A stretch of 36,488 bases of DNA from assembly GCA_903939735.1 (NCBI GenBank), contig CAJAIA010000027.1, forward strand, positions 1 through 36,488. Reading direction: 5' to 3'. The notes below the pieces were generated by a model, which was given only the letters and a program-made list of their open reading frames with translations, made no database searches and was not told where the DNA came from. Positions 27,323 to 36,107 of this stretch are shown piece by piece (position 1 is the first letter of the stretch; every line of letters begins with the position of its first letter). The stretch comes from an uncultured Ignavibacteria bacterium (GTDB taxonomy: Bacteria > Bacteroidota > Ignavibacteria > Kapaibacteriales > Kapaibacteriaceae). A program made the translations under genes and the position numbers.

Positions 27323-28087
27323 TCACAACTCCTTATGAACAAGGGTCGTGGTCGCTTGTGCAGTTGGTGTTATCAGAATGTCTTGAACAGATACGCGCTG
27401 AGGACGGCCGGCAGCAAACAGCGCGCATTCGGCAATGTCGTGTCCGGTAAGGGGTTCGTAGCCCTTGTATACGGTTGCCGCACGCTGCGAGTCGCCGTGG
27501 AAGCGGATGTCGCTGAATTCGGTTTCCACCAGTCCTGGGTCGATGTTGCAGACGCGGACGCCGGTGCCGTTGACGTCGATCTGGAGTGAATCAGAGAGCA
27601 TCTTCACAGCGGCCTTTGTAGCTGAGTAGACATTACCGCCGCGGTATGCTTGGCGTCCAGCGATAGATGCGATGTTGATCACAGTGCCACGTCCGCGTGC
27701 TACCATGTTGGGTAGGAATTGACGTGTGACGTAGAGCAGACCCTTGATGTTAGTGTCGATCATCTCTTCCCAGTCGCTGTGAAGTCCTTCATGCAACGGG
27801 TCGAGTCCGCGGGAGAGCCCAGCGTTGTTGATCAGCACGTCGGGCGCCTGTTCTTCGGCGCGGAGTGCAGCCACGGCTGCGGCCACGGCATCCTTGTCGC
27901 GCACGTCGACTACCTGCGTGGTTACCGTGATGCCATGCGTCGTGCGTAAGCCCTCAGCAACCTCCGTAAGGCGGTCGGCACGGCGTGCCCATAGGACCAG
28001 ATCCGCGCCAGCATGGGCAAATACGTCGGCACATGCCAGGCCAATTCCCGACGATGCGCCCGTAATTACTACGATAGAGTTCTTCAT
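27323..28087 (-). CDS. Short-chain dehydrogenase/reductase (second of two)
   Basis: NAD(P)-dependent oxidoreductase with GASSGIG, NNAGLSRG and the active-site pair IASIAGRQAYRGG with YSATKAA. The 254-aa length is standard for a classical SDR, close to the 3-hydroxy acid dehydrogenase (YdfG) type; true substrate unknown. ATG 28087 is the only start near the glycine motif. It is the first gene of a tight leftward cluster that runs to 20380, and its start codon is 17 bp from that of the divergent M16 gene. Confidence 0.93.
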   Translation of the reverse strand: MKNSIVVITGASSGIGLACADVFAHAGADLVLWARRADRLTEVAEGLRTTHGITVTTQVVDVRDKDAVAAAVAALRAEEQAPDVLINNAGLSRGLDPLHEGLHSDWEEMIDTNIKGLLYVTRQFLPNMVARGRGTVINIASIAGRQAYRGGNVYSATKAAVKMLSDSLQIDVNGTGVRVCNIDPGLVETEFSDIRFHGDSQRAATVYKGYEPLTGHDIAECALFAAGRPQRVSVQDILITPTAQATTTLVHKEL

Positions 28088-28090
28088 TGC

Positions 28091-28102
28091 GGTAAATTTA
28101 CC
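28091..28102. promoter_or_regulatory. Perfect palindrome GGTAAATTTACC between divergent starts
   Basis: A 12-bp perfect palindrome fills most of the 17-bp gap between the SDR start (28087) and the M16 start (28105). It contains TAAATTTA (28093-28100), a TAnnTTT-type -7 box on both strands. The box ends 4 nt from the rightward ATG and 5 nt from the leftward one. Confidence 0.6.
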
Positions 28103-28104
28103 AA

Positions 28105-29442
28105 ATGCATACCACGCCCCCTCTATCGACCGAGCCTCTGAAGTTCGCGCTTCCAACGATTCACCACGATCAGCTCGACAACGGCACACCGCTTCACTGC
28201 ATCTTCGATCCTACGGAAGATCTGGTAACAGTGACGGTGGCGCTTTCGACGGGTTCGATTCACGACGGGATACCGGGCGAAACCTCCGTGACCGCGCAAA
28301 TGCTTAACCGTGGCACGACACGTCTCGACGCAGCACAGTTCGCCGAAGAAGTTGAGCGGCGTGGCTGCAACTTGCGCACCGTTGGCGATACAGATGCCTG
28401 CAGCTTGCAGGCATCGGGTCTGCGCGAATGGTTCGATGATCTTGTCGACCTTGCTTCGGAAGCACTCACACAGCCAAGATTCGATGCTGTGGAACTCGAT
28501 ACACTGCGTCGCAGGATGATCGCTGACATGATGGTGGATCTGGTCGATGTTGAGTGGCTTGCTGCGCGTGCGTGTGCTACACGCGCCTACGACGGACACC
28601 CCTATGCGCGTCCACGGAACGGTACGCCAGCGACACTCCGGACGCTGTCACGTGAACAGTTGGTCGCAGTGCACGAGCGTATGATGAACGCACCGCGACA
28701 CATCATCGTGGCAGGACCAATTCCGCCGGATGTTGCGCGCGAGAAACTCAATCGTGCACTCGGTTCGTTGCCAAATCACACAGCATACCATCGCCTGGAC
28801 CGTGCGGCACTACGTCCGCGCAGCGGCGTACTTGCTCTGAAAGATGATGCCGTGCAGACAGCGTTTCGAGTTGCGCTTCCCTCGACGTCATTTGCGTCGG
28901 ACGACTACGCTGCAGTGCAGATCTGCACTGGTGTGCTCGGCGGATATACGCTAGCGCGCCTGTTCACGATCCTTCGCGAGGAAAAGGGCTACACCTATGG
29001 TGCCTATGCCTTTGGCGACGTGCGTCCGCATGGCAGCACGATCGGTGTCGTAACAAGTGTTGGCAACGAGTTTACGCACGACACAATGCAGGTGATCGCA
29101 GCAGAGATTGAGCGCATCGGAACGCAGCGCATCAACGATGAAGAGTTCTCGAATGCACAGCAGCATTTGCTGGGATCATTTGCGCGCTCCAACGAAACAC
29201 CGCAGCAGACTGCTGGCTTGGTCTGGAGCATGATACATCATCAAGTGCCGATGTCCTTCTACAACACCTACGTTGAACGCTTGCAACGTCTCACGCCAGA
29301 TGACGTCCGCGAAGCGCAGCGCACCTACTTCACACGTGATGCGTGGGTCGTTGGACTTGCCGGACGTGAGGATGTGATTCGACCAGCGATCGACGGCATG
29401 GTCGACACCGTTGAGGTGTGGACGCCAGAAGGCTACGCATGA
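28105..29442 (+). CDS. M16-family protein lacking the zinc-binding HxxEH motif
   Basis: Two-lobed M16 (mitochondrial processing peptidase-like) fold of 445 aa. The N-terminal lobe has VTVTVALSTGSIHDG, but where active members have HxxEH the sequence reads GETSVTAQMLNRGTT, with neither His present, so it should not bind zinc. The C-terminal lobe keeps the REEKGYTYGAYAFGD signature. Such proteins usually pair with an active M16 partner, and none is in the window. No signal peptide. It is coupled to the downstream carrier gene through an ATGA overlap. Confidence 0.9.
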   Translation: MHTTPPLSTEPLKFALPTIHHDQLDNGTPLHCIFDPTEDLVTVTVALSTGSIHDGIPGETSVTAQMLNRGTTRLDAAQFAEEVERRGCNLRTVGDTDACSLQASGLREWFDDLVDLASEALTQPRFDAVELDTLRRRMIADMMVDLVDVEWLAARACATRAYDGHPYARPRNGTPATLRTLSREQLVAVHERMMNAPRHIIVAGPIPPDVAREKLNRALGSLPNHTAYHRLDRAALRPRSGVLALKDDAVQTAFRVALPSTSFASDDYAAVQICTGVLGGYTLARLFTILREEKGYTYGAYAFGDVRPHGSTIGVVTSVGNEFTHDTMQVIAAEIERIGTQRINDEEFSNAQQHLLGSFARSNETPQQTAGLVWSMIHHQVPMSFYNTYVERLQRLTPDDVREAQRTYFTRDAWVVGLAGREDVIRPAIDGMVDTVEVWTPEGYA

Positions 29443-30788
29443 GCATACAGATCGGCATCGCGCTTGTAATCCTCGTCGGAGCTATTGAGCTGATTCGACG
29501 AGGCATTGACGTACGGTTCGTGCTGATCATAGCCGGTGTGCTCATTGCATCACTTGCCGGAACGCCCGGTGTTGTGCTTGACGCATTTCAGAAATCACTC
29601 GGCAAGGCCGATGTCATTGGTCCGATCTGTACGGCAATGGGGTTCGCCTATGTGCTCAAGGCCACGGGCTGTGATGCCGACATGGTGCGGCTGTTGGCAC
29701 GTCCACTGCATGCGATGCGACGCTATCGCTGGGTACTGGTGCCCGGAGGATGCATCATCGGGTATGTCGCCAACATGGCAATTACGAGTCAGACCGCTGC
29801 AGCTGCTGCCGTCGGACCCATCTTGATTCCGTTGCTGCTTGCAGCGGGGTTTTCTCCCCTTGCCGCAGCGGGAACAGTGGTAGTCGGCACAAGCGCCGGT
29901 GGTGATCTCTTCAATCCTGGTGAGTCGGAAATCATCAACCTCATGGCCGGACTCAATAAGGGGGCTGGCAGTACGCTCACACCAGGTGATATTGTTGCTG
30001 CGATTGCGACGCCCAACGTGATGTCGCTACTCATTGCTACTGCCGTGATTACTGTGATGGTGATGATGCGTGCAACATTGCGCGCGCCTGTGCAGGATGG
30101 TAACGTGCCCGCGCTCGAGCCTTTAACGCGCGGGAGTATCCTGCGTGGTTTGTTACCACCGATACCGGTGATCACATTGCTTGCCGTGCAGCCGCAGCTT
30201 GGATTGCTTCCGTCGTGGATTACCTCGCACCATATTCACGTTTCGTCGGTGATGCTTGCGTGCTCATTGCTCGTGGTGGTCGTTACGATCGCGTCGCGCG
30301 ATACGGTGGGGACACACATCAGCACGCTCACGCGAACGTTCTTCGATGGCATGGGCTATGCGTTTGCGACCGTGATTTCGCTGATCGTTGCGGCAGATTG
30401 TGTAATTGAGGGATTGACGGCAATTGGATTGGTCGATGCGTTGTCGACTATGCTTGTATCGAACCCACTTGTTGCAACTATCGGTAGTCCGATCGGTACA
30501 GCCTCGCTTGCAGTTGTGAGCGGCTCCGGAACAGCCCCCACATTGATGTTCGCCAAGGGCGTGCTGCCGAGTCTTGCGGCATCGATGCCGATTGACTATG
30601 CATTACGTATCGCCGCGGTTGTTGGTATTGCGTCGGGGGTAGGACGTAGCATGTCGCCCGTTGCAGCGGTCACCGTCTTCACCGCAGCACTCTCCAACGT
30701 CGACCCAGTACGCCTTGCGCTGGTCACTATGTGGCCCATGCTCGCGTCGCTCCTCGCACTTATCGCGTACGGCCTTTTCGCTGGGTAA
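29439..30788 (+). CDS. DcuC-like C4-dicarboxylate carrier
   Basis: Polytopic inner-membrane protein, 449 aa with about 12 hydrophobic segments, of the DcuC-type family (anaerobic C4-dicarboxylate exchange such as fumarate/succinate). Family-like parts are KADVIGPICTAMGFAYVLKA, ANMAITSQTAAAAAVGPILI, LLLAAGFSPLAAAGTVV and the later SGSGTAPTLMF. Substrate assignment is by family only. ATG 29439 overlaps the M16 stop; an earlier in-frame ATG at 29418 lies inside the M16 gene. The 3' end overlaps a convergent gene by 29 bp. Confidence 0.85.
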   Translation: MSIQIGIALVILVGAIELIRRGIDVRFVLIIAGVLIASLAGTPGVVLDAFQKSLGKADVIGPICTAMGFAYVLKATGCDADMVRLLARPLHAMRRYRWVLVPGGCIIGYVANMAITSQTAAAAAVGPILIPLLLAAGFSPLAAAGTVVVGTSAGGDLFNPGESEIINLMAGLNKGAGSTLTPGDIVAAIATPNVMSLLIATAVITVMVMMRATLRAPVQDGNVPALEPLTRGSILRGLLPPIPVITLLAVQPQLGLLPSWITSHHIHVSSVMLACSLLVVVVTIASRDTVGTHISTLTRTFFDGMGYAFATVISLIVAADCVIEGLTAIGLVDALSTMLVSNPLVATIGSPIGTASLAVVSGSGTAPTLMFAKGVLPSLAASMPIDYALRIAAVVGIASGVGRSMSPVAAVTVFTAALSNVDPVRLALVTMWPMLASLLALIAYGLFAG

Positions 30789-32193
30789 TCTTGGGCGTGA
30801 CGATTGCCGACTTCGCATATGCCACAAGTGCTGGCCACGGAACAATCTCTTCGATGAATTCGGCGTGATCAAGCTCCGATGTGCGCGCTCTGCGCACTGG
30901 TCGTTGAGCATGTGCGGAGCGTACGACGTCAATAAATTCCTTGACGCCCTTTGGTCGCAGCGAAGACGGAGCGCGTTGAAGCTGCGATGCCAGGTTCTGT
31001 GTAGCCTCAACAACATCAGGGTTGTGTTGCTGCAGCATTCGTAGGATGTCAATCACACGATGATGGAAGAAGCGCGACGGCGTGATACGGTCCATACGTC
31101 GGCGTCGCTCATACGTTGACCAAAGCGGCTCGGAGTTCGTAAGTACAGCGAGATAGCCGGCAGTAAACAGCAAGATGCGACGTAGTGACGGATACATTCG
31201 ACGGTAGTTTTGGTGGCTAAACCCAGTCATAATAAGTGTCGCAGCTTGCTCGTATGCCTGATTACGGATGAACATCTCGCAGAGTCTGCTAATCAGATTG
31301 TACCAATTGGATGATCCCGGTGTGTCCGAATCAAGAAGTTGTTGCGCCGTGTCGATAGCAGTAGTGTGCTTCGATGTGCGGAGCTCCACAGTAAACCGAA
31401 TGAGAAAGTTCTCCCGCATCGTTGAGCTGTTCCATTGATTCAGCCGTTTGTAGGCGCGCTCTTGTGCACGTGTCCAGCGCATGCCATGCTCGTACTTGCC
31501 TGTGAACTGACAATACAGTGCTGCCAATAGTCCGATCTCAATTACCGCGGAGTCTGGATACGAGGATGTGCGTTGAGCAAGAATCCCGGCTGCTGCACGT
31601 ATTGTTGATGCATAGACGTGCTGGTCTACGCGGGTAGTTCGTTGTATGGCAATGGCTCGAAGTGTACTTGTGATCACGCTGATTCGCCGAATCAACTCCA
31701 CTTCGCCAAGCAGTTCGTGCATGAGGTCTGCATAGAATTGTGTTTCAGGTAGGTCTCCGGCGAGTGATGCCCCCTCCATACCCTTCATGGCCGCGTGCGT
31801 CCGCAGTAGTACCTGTGATGGATTTGTTGCATTACGAATGATGTAGCGGATGTGGCGCCGTGAGTTATCGCGCGCATCGGTTCGCAACAGCATTTCAGCA
31901 GCGAACAATCTTCTGCAGATCTCTGCCGCATGGCGAAGTCGAGGCGCAGCGGAACGTGATGTGCTGTGCGACATCAGCATCTCGCGCTCAAGGTTGTCGC
32001 TGCAACGCACGGCAGCCTTTCGAGCAGCAGTAGGTGTCATGCCTGTAAACAGTGTCGAAGCATCGAGTGATGTAAGCTCGCTCAACTTCACACTCGTACC
32101 CGCGTACTTGCGCAGCCAAGATCGCATTGGTGCATCACCACATATCTCCGCCCCTGTCCGGATCAGTTGTTGTAGGTACTGAAATTCTCGCAT
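30760..32193 (-). CDS. Unknown Arg-rich, all-helical protein
   Basis: I do not recognise this protein. It is 477 aa, rich in Arg, Leu, Ala and Ser, with helix pairs in the style of TPR-like solenoids (for example ATLIMTGFSHQNYRRMYPSL, LAALYCQFTGKYEHGMRWTR, NLISRLCEMFIRNQAYEQAA). The C-terminus is strongly basic (KITQRKGRTR), suggesting nucleic acid or ribosome contact. No signal peptide or membrane segment. ATG 32193 is favoured: a TAGTTTTT box lies 30 nt upstream, although an in-frame TTG at 32259 is possible. The gene overlaps the end of the convergent DcuC-like gene by 29 bp. Confidence 0.75.
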   Translation of the reverse strand: MREFQYLQQLIRTGAEICGDAPMRSWLRKYAGTSVKLSELTSLDASTLFTGMTPTAARKAAVRCSDNLEREMLMSHSTSRSAAPRLRHAAEICRRLFAAEMLLRTDARDNSRRHIRYIIRNATNPSQVLLRTHAAMKGMEGASLAGDLPETQFYADLMHELLGEVELIRRISVITSTLRAIAIQRTTRVDQHVYASTIRAAAGILAQRTSSYPDSAVIEIGLLAALYCQFTGKYEHGMRWTRAQERAYKRLNQWNSSTMRENFLIRFTVELRTSKHTTAIDTAQQLLDSDTPGSSNWYNLISRLCEMFIRNQAYEQAATLIMTGFSHQNYRRMYPSLRRILLFTAGYLAVLTNSEPLWSTYERRRRMDRITPSRFFHHRVIDILRMLQQHNPDVVEATQNLASQLQRAPSSLRPKGVKEFIDVVRSAHAQRPVRRARTSELDHAEFIEEIVPWPALVAYAKSAIVTPKITQRKGRTR

Positions 32194-32324
32194 TGTGGTT
32201 GTTGCTGGTAAAAAACGATGTCGAAAAACTAACCTAATCAAATTGTTGAACGACGGCAACTCCGAGACCTTGCATCACGCCGACGCATATGCGCCGGGAT
32301 TGCACACAATCTCATCAGGGGGTG

Positions 32325-32534
32325 ATGATGGAGTTGCTGTTATCGCTATTGCTGTGGCTTGGTGTCATCCAGGCAAATAGTCAATACACAAGTCAGTGGA
32401 TTACGGATACGACGTCGGCAAATGCTGCTGCAATCAACGCCGCAATGCAGGACTCGACGCTGTGTAGTCAAGTGCTACAGGTGAATCAGTCGACGATTCC
32501 GACAATCAATGTTATTGATCCCGTCGGTCGATAG
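32325..32534 (+). CDS. Possible small secreted protein
   Basis: A 69-aa reading frame with a clean ribosome site (AGGGGG at 32317-32322, just before the GTG-ATG-ATG starts). The N-terminus MMELLLSLLLWLGVIQANSQ looks like a signal peptide, and the mature part is polar with one Cys and ends in VIDPVGR. It lies alone in a 571-bp gap between two diverging genes. It could instead be the stump of a longer secreted gene, since the frame stays open for about 120 bp after the TAG. No homologue recognised. Confidence 0.45.
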   Translation: MMELLLSLLLWLGVIQANSQYTSQWITDTTSANAAAINAAMQDSTLCSQVLQVNQSTIPTINVIDPVGR

Positions 32535-32677
32535 ATCCTCGTTGAAGTATCTACCCAACGGCGCACCATATACACGTTCATAAATGCTATCACTATACGC
32601 GTTAGGGATGGCTGCTTGCATCACGGGTATGACGCCCATAGGCTGATGTAAGCACACGGTGTATATCCGTTGTAGTG

Positions 32678-32707
32678 GCCCGCGATCCCATTATGGTGGT
32701 CGCGGGC
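32678..32707. repeat. GC-rich inverted repeat upstream of the cysteine desulfurase
   Basis: GCCCGCGA (32678-32685) pairs perfectly with TCGCGGGC (32700-32707), and CCA-TTA-TGG can extend the pairing inside the 14-nt loop. It lies 44 bp before the predicted -7 box of the desulfurase gene and has no T-run. It may be an operator or a poor terminator for the small gene at 32325. Confidence 0.5.
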
Positions 32708-32751
32708 GACTCTAGCGAGAATCTCCGTGCGTCTGGTGTGGCTTGGGCTCG

Positions 32752-32759
32752 TATTTTCG
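32752..32759 (+). promoter_or_regulatory. -7-like box TATTTTCG 5 nt before the desulfurase ATG
   Basis: The plus strand reads TATTTTCG-CTGTC-ATG (start 32765), a TAnnTTcG variant with no Shine-Dalgarno. It supports the ATG at 32765 over an open upstream stretch. Confidence 0.45.
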
Positions 32760-32764
32760 CTGTC

Positions 32765-33925
32765 ATGCATCTGATCTACGCTGACTACGCCGCAACGACC
32801 CCTGTCGACCCACGAGTGGTCGAGGCGATCACGCCAACATTGACCGAGGTGTACTACAACGCATCCAGCGCTCACCTTGGTGGGATGATGGCGAATGCGC
32901 TTGTAGCTAAAGCTCGTAAGCGCTGTGCAGCGCCGATTGGTGCGCAACCCGACGAGATCGTGTTTACGTCGGGTGCAACGGAGTCGATCAACCTCGCAAT
33001 TCAAGGTCTTGCTACACTCAAGCAGCTGCAGCGTCCAGATGCACGCCGCCGCATTATCTCTGTGCGCTCTGAGCACTCAGCCGTGCGCGACGCGGTAACG
33101 CGTTGTACGGATCTGGGGTACGATGTGCAGTGGGTGTCGGTAGATCATCAGGGACGCGTAGATCTTGAGCACCTGGCGCGACTCTGCACACCTGATACGT
33201 TGTTGGTGTCGGTGATGATGGTCAACAACGAAACCGGCGTGGTGCAAGACATCGCAGCGATCAGTGCGATCGCACATGCAGCGGGCGCGGTGATGATGTC
33301 GGATGCGACGCAGGCCTATGGTAAGATGCCGGTGAATGTCGACGAACTCGGAATCGACTTGATGCCATGGAGTGGACACAAGATCTACGGTCCGAAGGGC
33401 ATTGGTGCACTCTATGTGCGTGGGCATGGCGATCATGCTGTAACGCTCGAGCCAATGGTGGTAGGGGGCGGACAGGAGCGCGGTGTGCGCAGTGGAACGA
33501 TGAATGTGACAGGTATCGTCGGACTCGGTGCCGCGTCGGAGATTTCATGTGCCGACCTGGAGTCCGATGCTCCGCGCATTCGCGCATTGCGTGAGCGCTT
33601 CGAGGTTGCGTTGCGCACGCTCGATGGTGTGGAAATCTGCGGAGATGGTGCTCCGCGTGGATACAACATCACAAACGTCGTTTTTCACACGGCTCGCGTT
33701 GGCGATGTCCTCGCAGGGATCCCAGATGTTTGTTGTAGTCGCGGTAGCGCATGCCACGGCGCATCAACCTCGCCTTCGGCTGCACTCCTTGCAATGGGCT
33801 TCAGCGAGGCGGCCGCAGGCAACGCCGCTCGCTTTTCCTTCGGTCGATTTACAACAGAAGCAGACGTTGATCGCCTGATAGCTGGAATCACGCAGACCTA
33901 TGCAGGTCTGCAATCACACACCTAA
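32765..33925 (+). CDS. Cysteine desulfurase (NifS/IscS-like)
   Basis: PLP enzyme that removes sulfur from cysteine for Fe-S cluster or thio-cofactor synthesis. It begins MHLIYADYAATTPVDPRV and has ASSAHLGG, VFTSGATESIN and SEHSAV (His104). The PLP lysine is Lys206 in WSGHKIYGPKGIG. The mobile active-site cysteine is Cys330 in SRGSACHGASTSPS, and two more cysteines (DVCCSRG) lie just before it. The 386-aa length fits class I. A reading from 32675 adds 30 residues without family similarity. No scaffold (IscU) or regulator gene is adjacent, so NifS versus IscS is undecided. Confidence 0.94.
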   Translation: MHLIYADYAATTPVDPRVVEAITPTLTEVYYNASSAHLGGMMANALVAKARKRCAAPIGAQPDEIVFTSGATESINLAIQGLATLKQLQRPDARRRIISVRSEHSAVRDAVTRCTDLGYDVQWVSVDHQGRVDLEHLARLCTPDTLLVSVMMVNNETGVVQDIAAISAIAHAAGAVMMSDATQAYGKMPVNVDELGIDLMPWSGHKIYGPKGIGALYVRGHGDHAVTLEPMVVGGGQERGVRSGTMNVTGIVGLGAASEISCADLESDAPRIRALRERFEVALRTLDGVEICGDGAPRGYNITNVVFHTARVGDVLAGIPDVCCSRGSACHGASTSPSAALLAMGFSEAAAGNAARFSFGRFTTEADVDRLIAGITQTYAGLQSHT

Positions 33926-33940
33926 GAACCTACCGTTGTC

Positions 33941-34912
<972 letters not shown>

Positions 34913-34916
34913 GAAG

Positions 34917-35618
34917 TTATCGCGCGACGAGAAAAACGGAGTTCGCCACCTGCGCATCTCCGGAACAGCGCGCGACGTAGGTGCCGGGCGGCAGCGAAGA
35001 AACATCGATGGGCACGGAATCCAGGGTTGTGCCTACCGTGATGACGGAGCGACCAAGAATATCTACGATCTCAATGGTCACCGCTATGGCAGAGAGTCCG
35101 TGGCGGATGGTCACGTAACCCGCAGCTGGCTGGGGATGGATTTCGAGAACGAGTGGTATTTGGCCATCGGCTACGGAGGTAATCGAGCATGGATCGATCA
35201 TCCGTATCGGAGAGAGCACGGCATCACGTTTGGAAATCCCAATCATCAAATTGTCCAGATTTTGGCCCCACGTCCACCACTGCCCCGTAGAGTCGACGGC
35301 AAAACACGACATTCGTGAGGAGAAAATCTCACGTATCGGCGGCAGGCTCGTCACGCGCTGCGGCGTGAACGATGCGAGGAACGATGGTAACCCAAGCTGA
35401 CCATATGAGTTGCTGCCCCAGGTCCACACTGAACCATCAGCCCGCAGTGCAATGCTATGATACCTTCCGCCTTTGGCATCAACCACATCTGTTAGATCCA
35501 GTCGATATGGTGCTGAACGGTTCGCTCGAGTTCCGTCACCGACCTGACCGCCTTCATTCGTTCCCCAGGTGTACTGAAAAGCTTCACACCAAATAGGACA
35601 AGCAAGGAAAAGTTGCAA
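34917..35618 (-). CDS. RCC1-repeat protein with T9SS sorting domain, apparently 5'-truncated
   Basis: Two to three RCC1-type blades are seen (YTWGTNEGGQVGDGTR, VWTWGSNSYGQLGLPS, WWTWGQN). A C-terminal Por-type T9SS domain follows (IHPQPAAGYVTI, IEIVDILGRSV, LPPGTYVARC, ending VFLVAR), so the protein would be secreted or surface-attached. There is no ATG: the only start is TTG 35618, giving a hydrophobic signal-like run without basic residues (QLFLACPIWCEA). The frame is open about 60 bp further into a decayed IS3 remnant, with no start codon there. It therefore probably lost its 5' end to that insertion. Confidence 0.75.
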   Translation of the reverse strand: MQLFLACPIWCEAFQYTWGTNEGGQVGDGTRANRSAPYRLDLTDVVDAKGGRYHSIALRADGSVWTWGSNSYGQLGLPSFLASFTPQRVTSLPPIREIFSSRMSCFAVDSTGQWWTWGQNLDNLMIGISKRDAVLSPIRMIDPCSITSVADGQIPLVLEIHPQPAAGYVTIRHGLSAIAVTIEIVDILGRSVITVGTTLDSVPIDVSSLPPGTYVARCSGDAQVANSVFLVAR

Positions 35619-35658
35619 GCAATAGATTGGTGCTGAACTCGCAACGAAAGGAACGGCG

Positions 35659-35928
35659 ATGACAGCAAAAGAGCAACGGCGGCATTACAGCCCTGAAGAG
35701 AAGGTCGAGATACTACGCGAGCATCTTGAGAAACGACGCCCAGTGTCGGAGATCTGCGAGCAGTACGGAATCGATCCGAGTCAGTTCAGTCAATGGAAGT
35801 AAGTCTTCTTTGAGGGAGGTATAGCGACGTTCTCCGCTCGATCTGGTCGTCCGGGTGGATTCACGTCATAGCAGCGCAAAGCGCAACAGTCGGAAGCGGA
35901 GATCCGCAGGCTCGAGGAGGTCGTCTCC
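35659..35928 (+). pseudogene. IS3-family OrfA transposase, broken
   Basis: The frame starts at ATG 35659 after AAAGGA and reads MTAKEQRRHYSPEEKVEILR then PVSEICEQYGIDPSQFSQWK, the helix-turn-helix of IS3/IS911-type OrfA. It is interrupted by in-frame TAA at 35800 (after QWK) and TAG at 35869. Family sequence continues in frame on both sides (VFFEGGIATFSARSG; AEIRRLEEVV), then resemblance ends near 35928. There is no OrfB. It is a dead remnant that abuts the RCC1 gene. Terminal inverted repeats not found. Confidence 0.85.
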
Positions 35929-36107
35929 TTTTGTCATGTTTTGAGCATTTACAAAATATTCGACGCAAATCGGATATGCGTCGCCCCTACGGTCATTCCA
36001 TTATTCGGATTCCGTGATCGCCGGGTATTGTTGGTGTTGCGGACCGGATCGTACAGCGTGTGGTATTTCCGGGGATGCGCCCGGGTAGGCGTGTCAGGTA
36101 GATACGA
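35929..36107. other. Non-coding stretch between the IS remnant and the T9SS gene
   Basis: No supportable gene. It holds a hairpin with a GTAGGGGCGACGCA-like half element (35961-35990) and otherwise looks like decayed sequence left by the IS insertion. Confidence 0.5.
35961..35983. repeat. Inverted repeat CGACGCA/TGCGTCG, REP-like or terminator
   Basis: CGACGCA (35961-35967) pairs with TGCGTCG (35977-35983). On the minus strand the hairpin is followed by AATATTTTG, so it could end the leftward T9SS gene about 125 bp upstream. The right arm continues as TGCGTCGCCCCTAC, which I recall as an interspersed palindromic element (GTAGGGGCGACGCA) in related genomes. That link is memory, not checked. 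Confidence 0.45.

Noticed and set aside
32475-32657. A 60-aa minus-strand frame (IYERVYGAPLGRYFNED) resembling part of an S9 peptidase
   Set aside because: The resemblance is one short stretch and there is no supporting start, domain or neighbour. It is too weak to call even a pseudogene.
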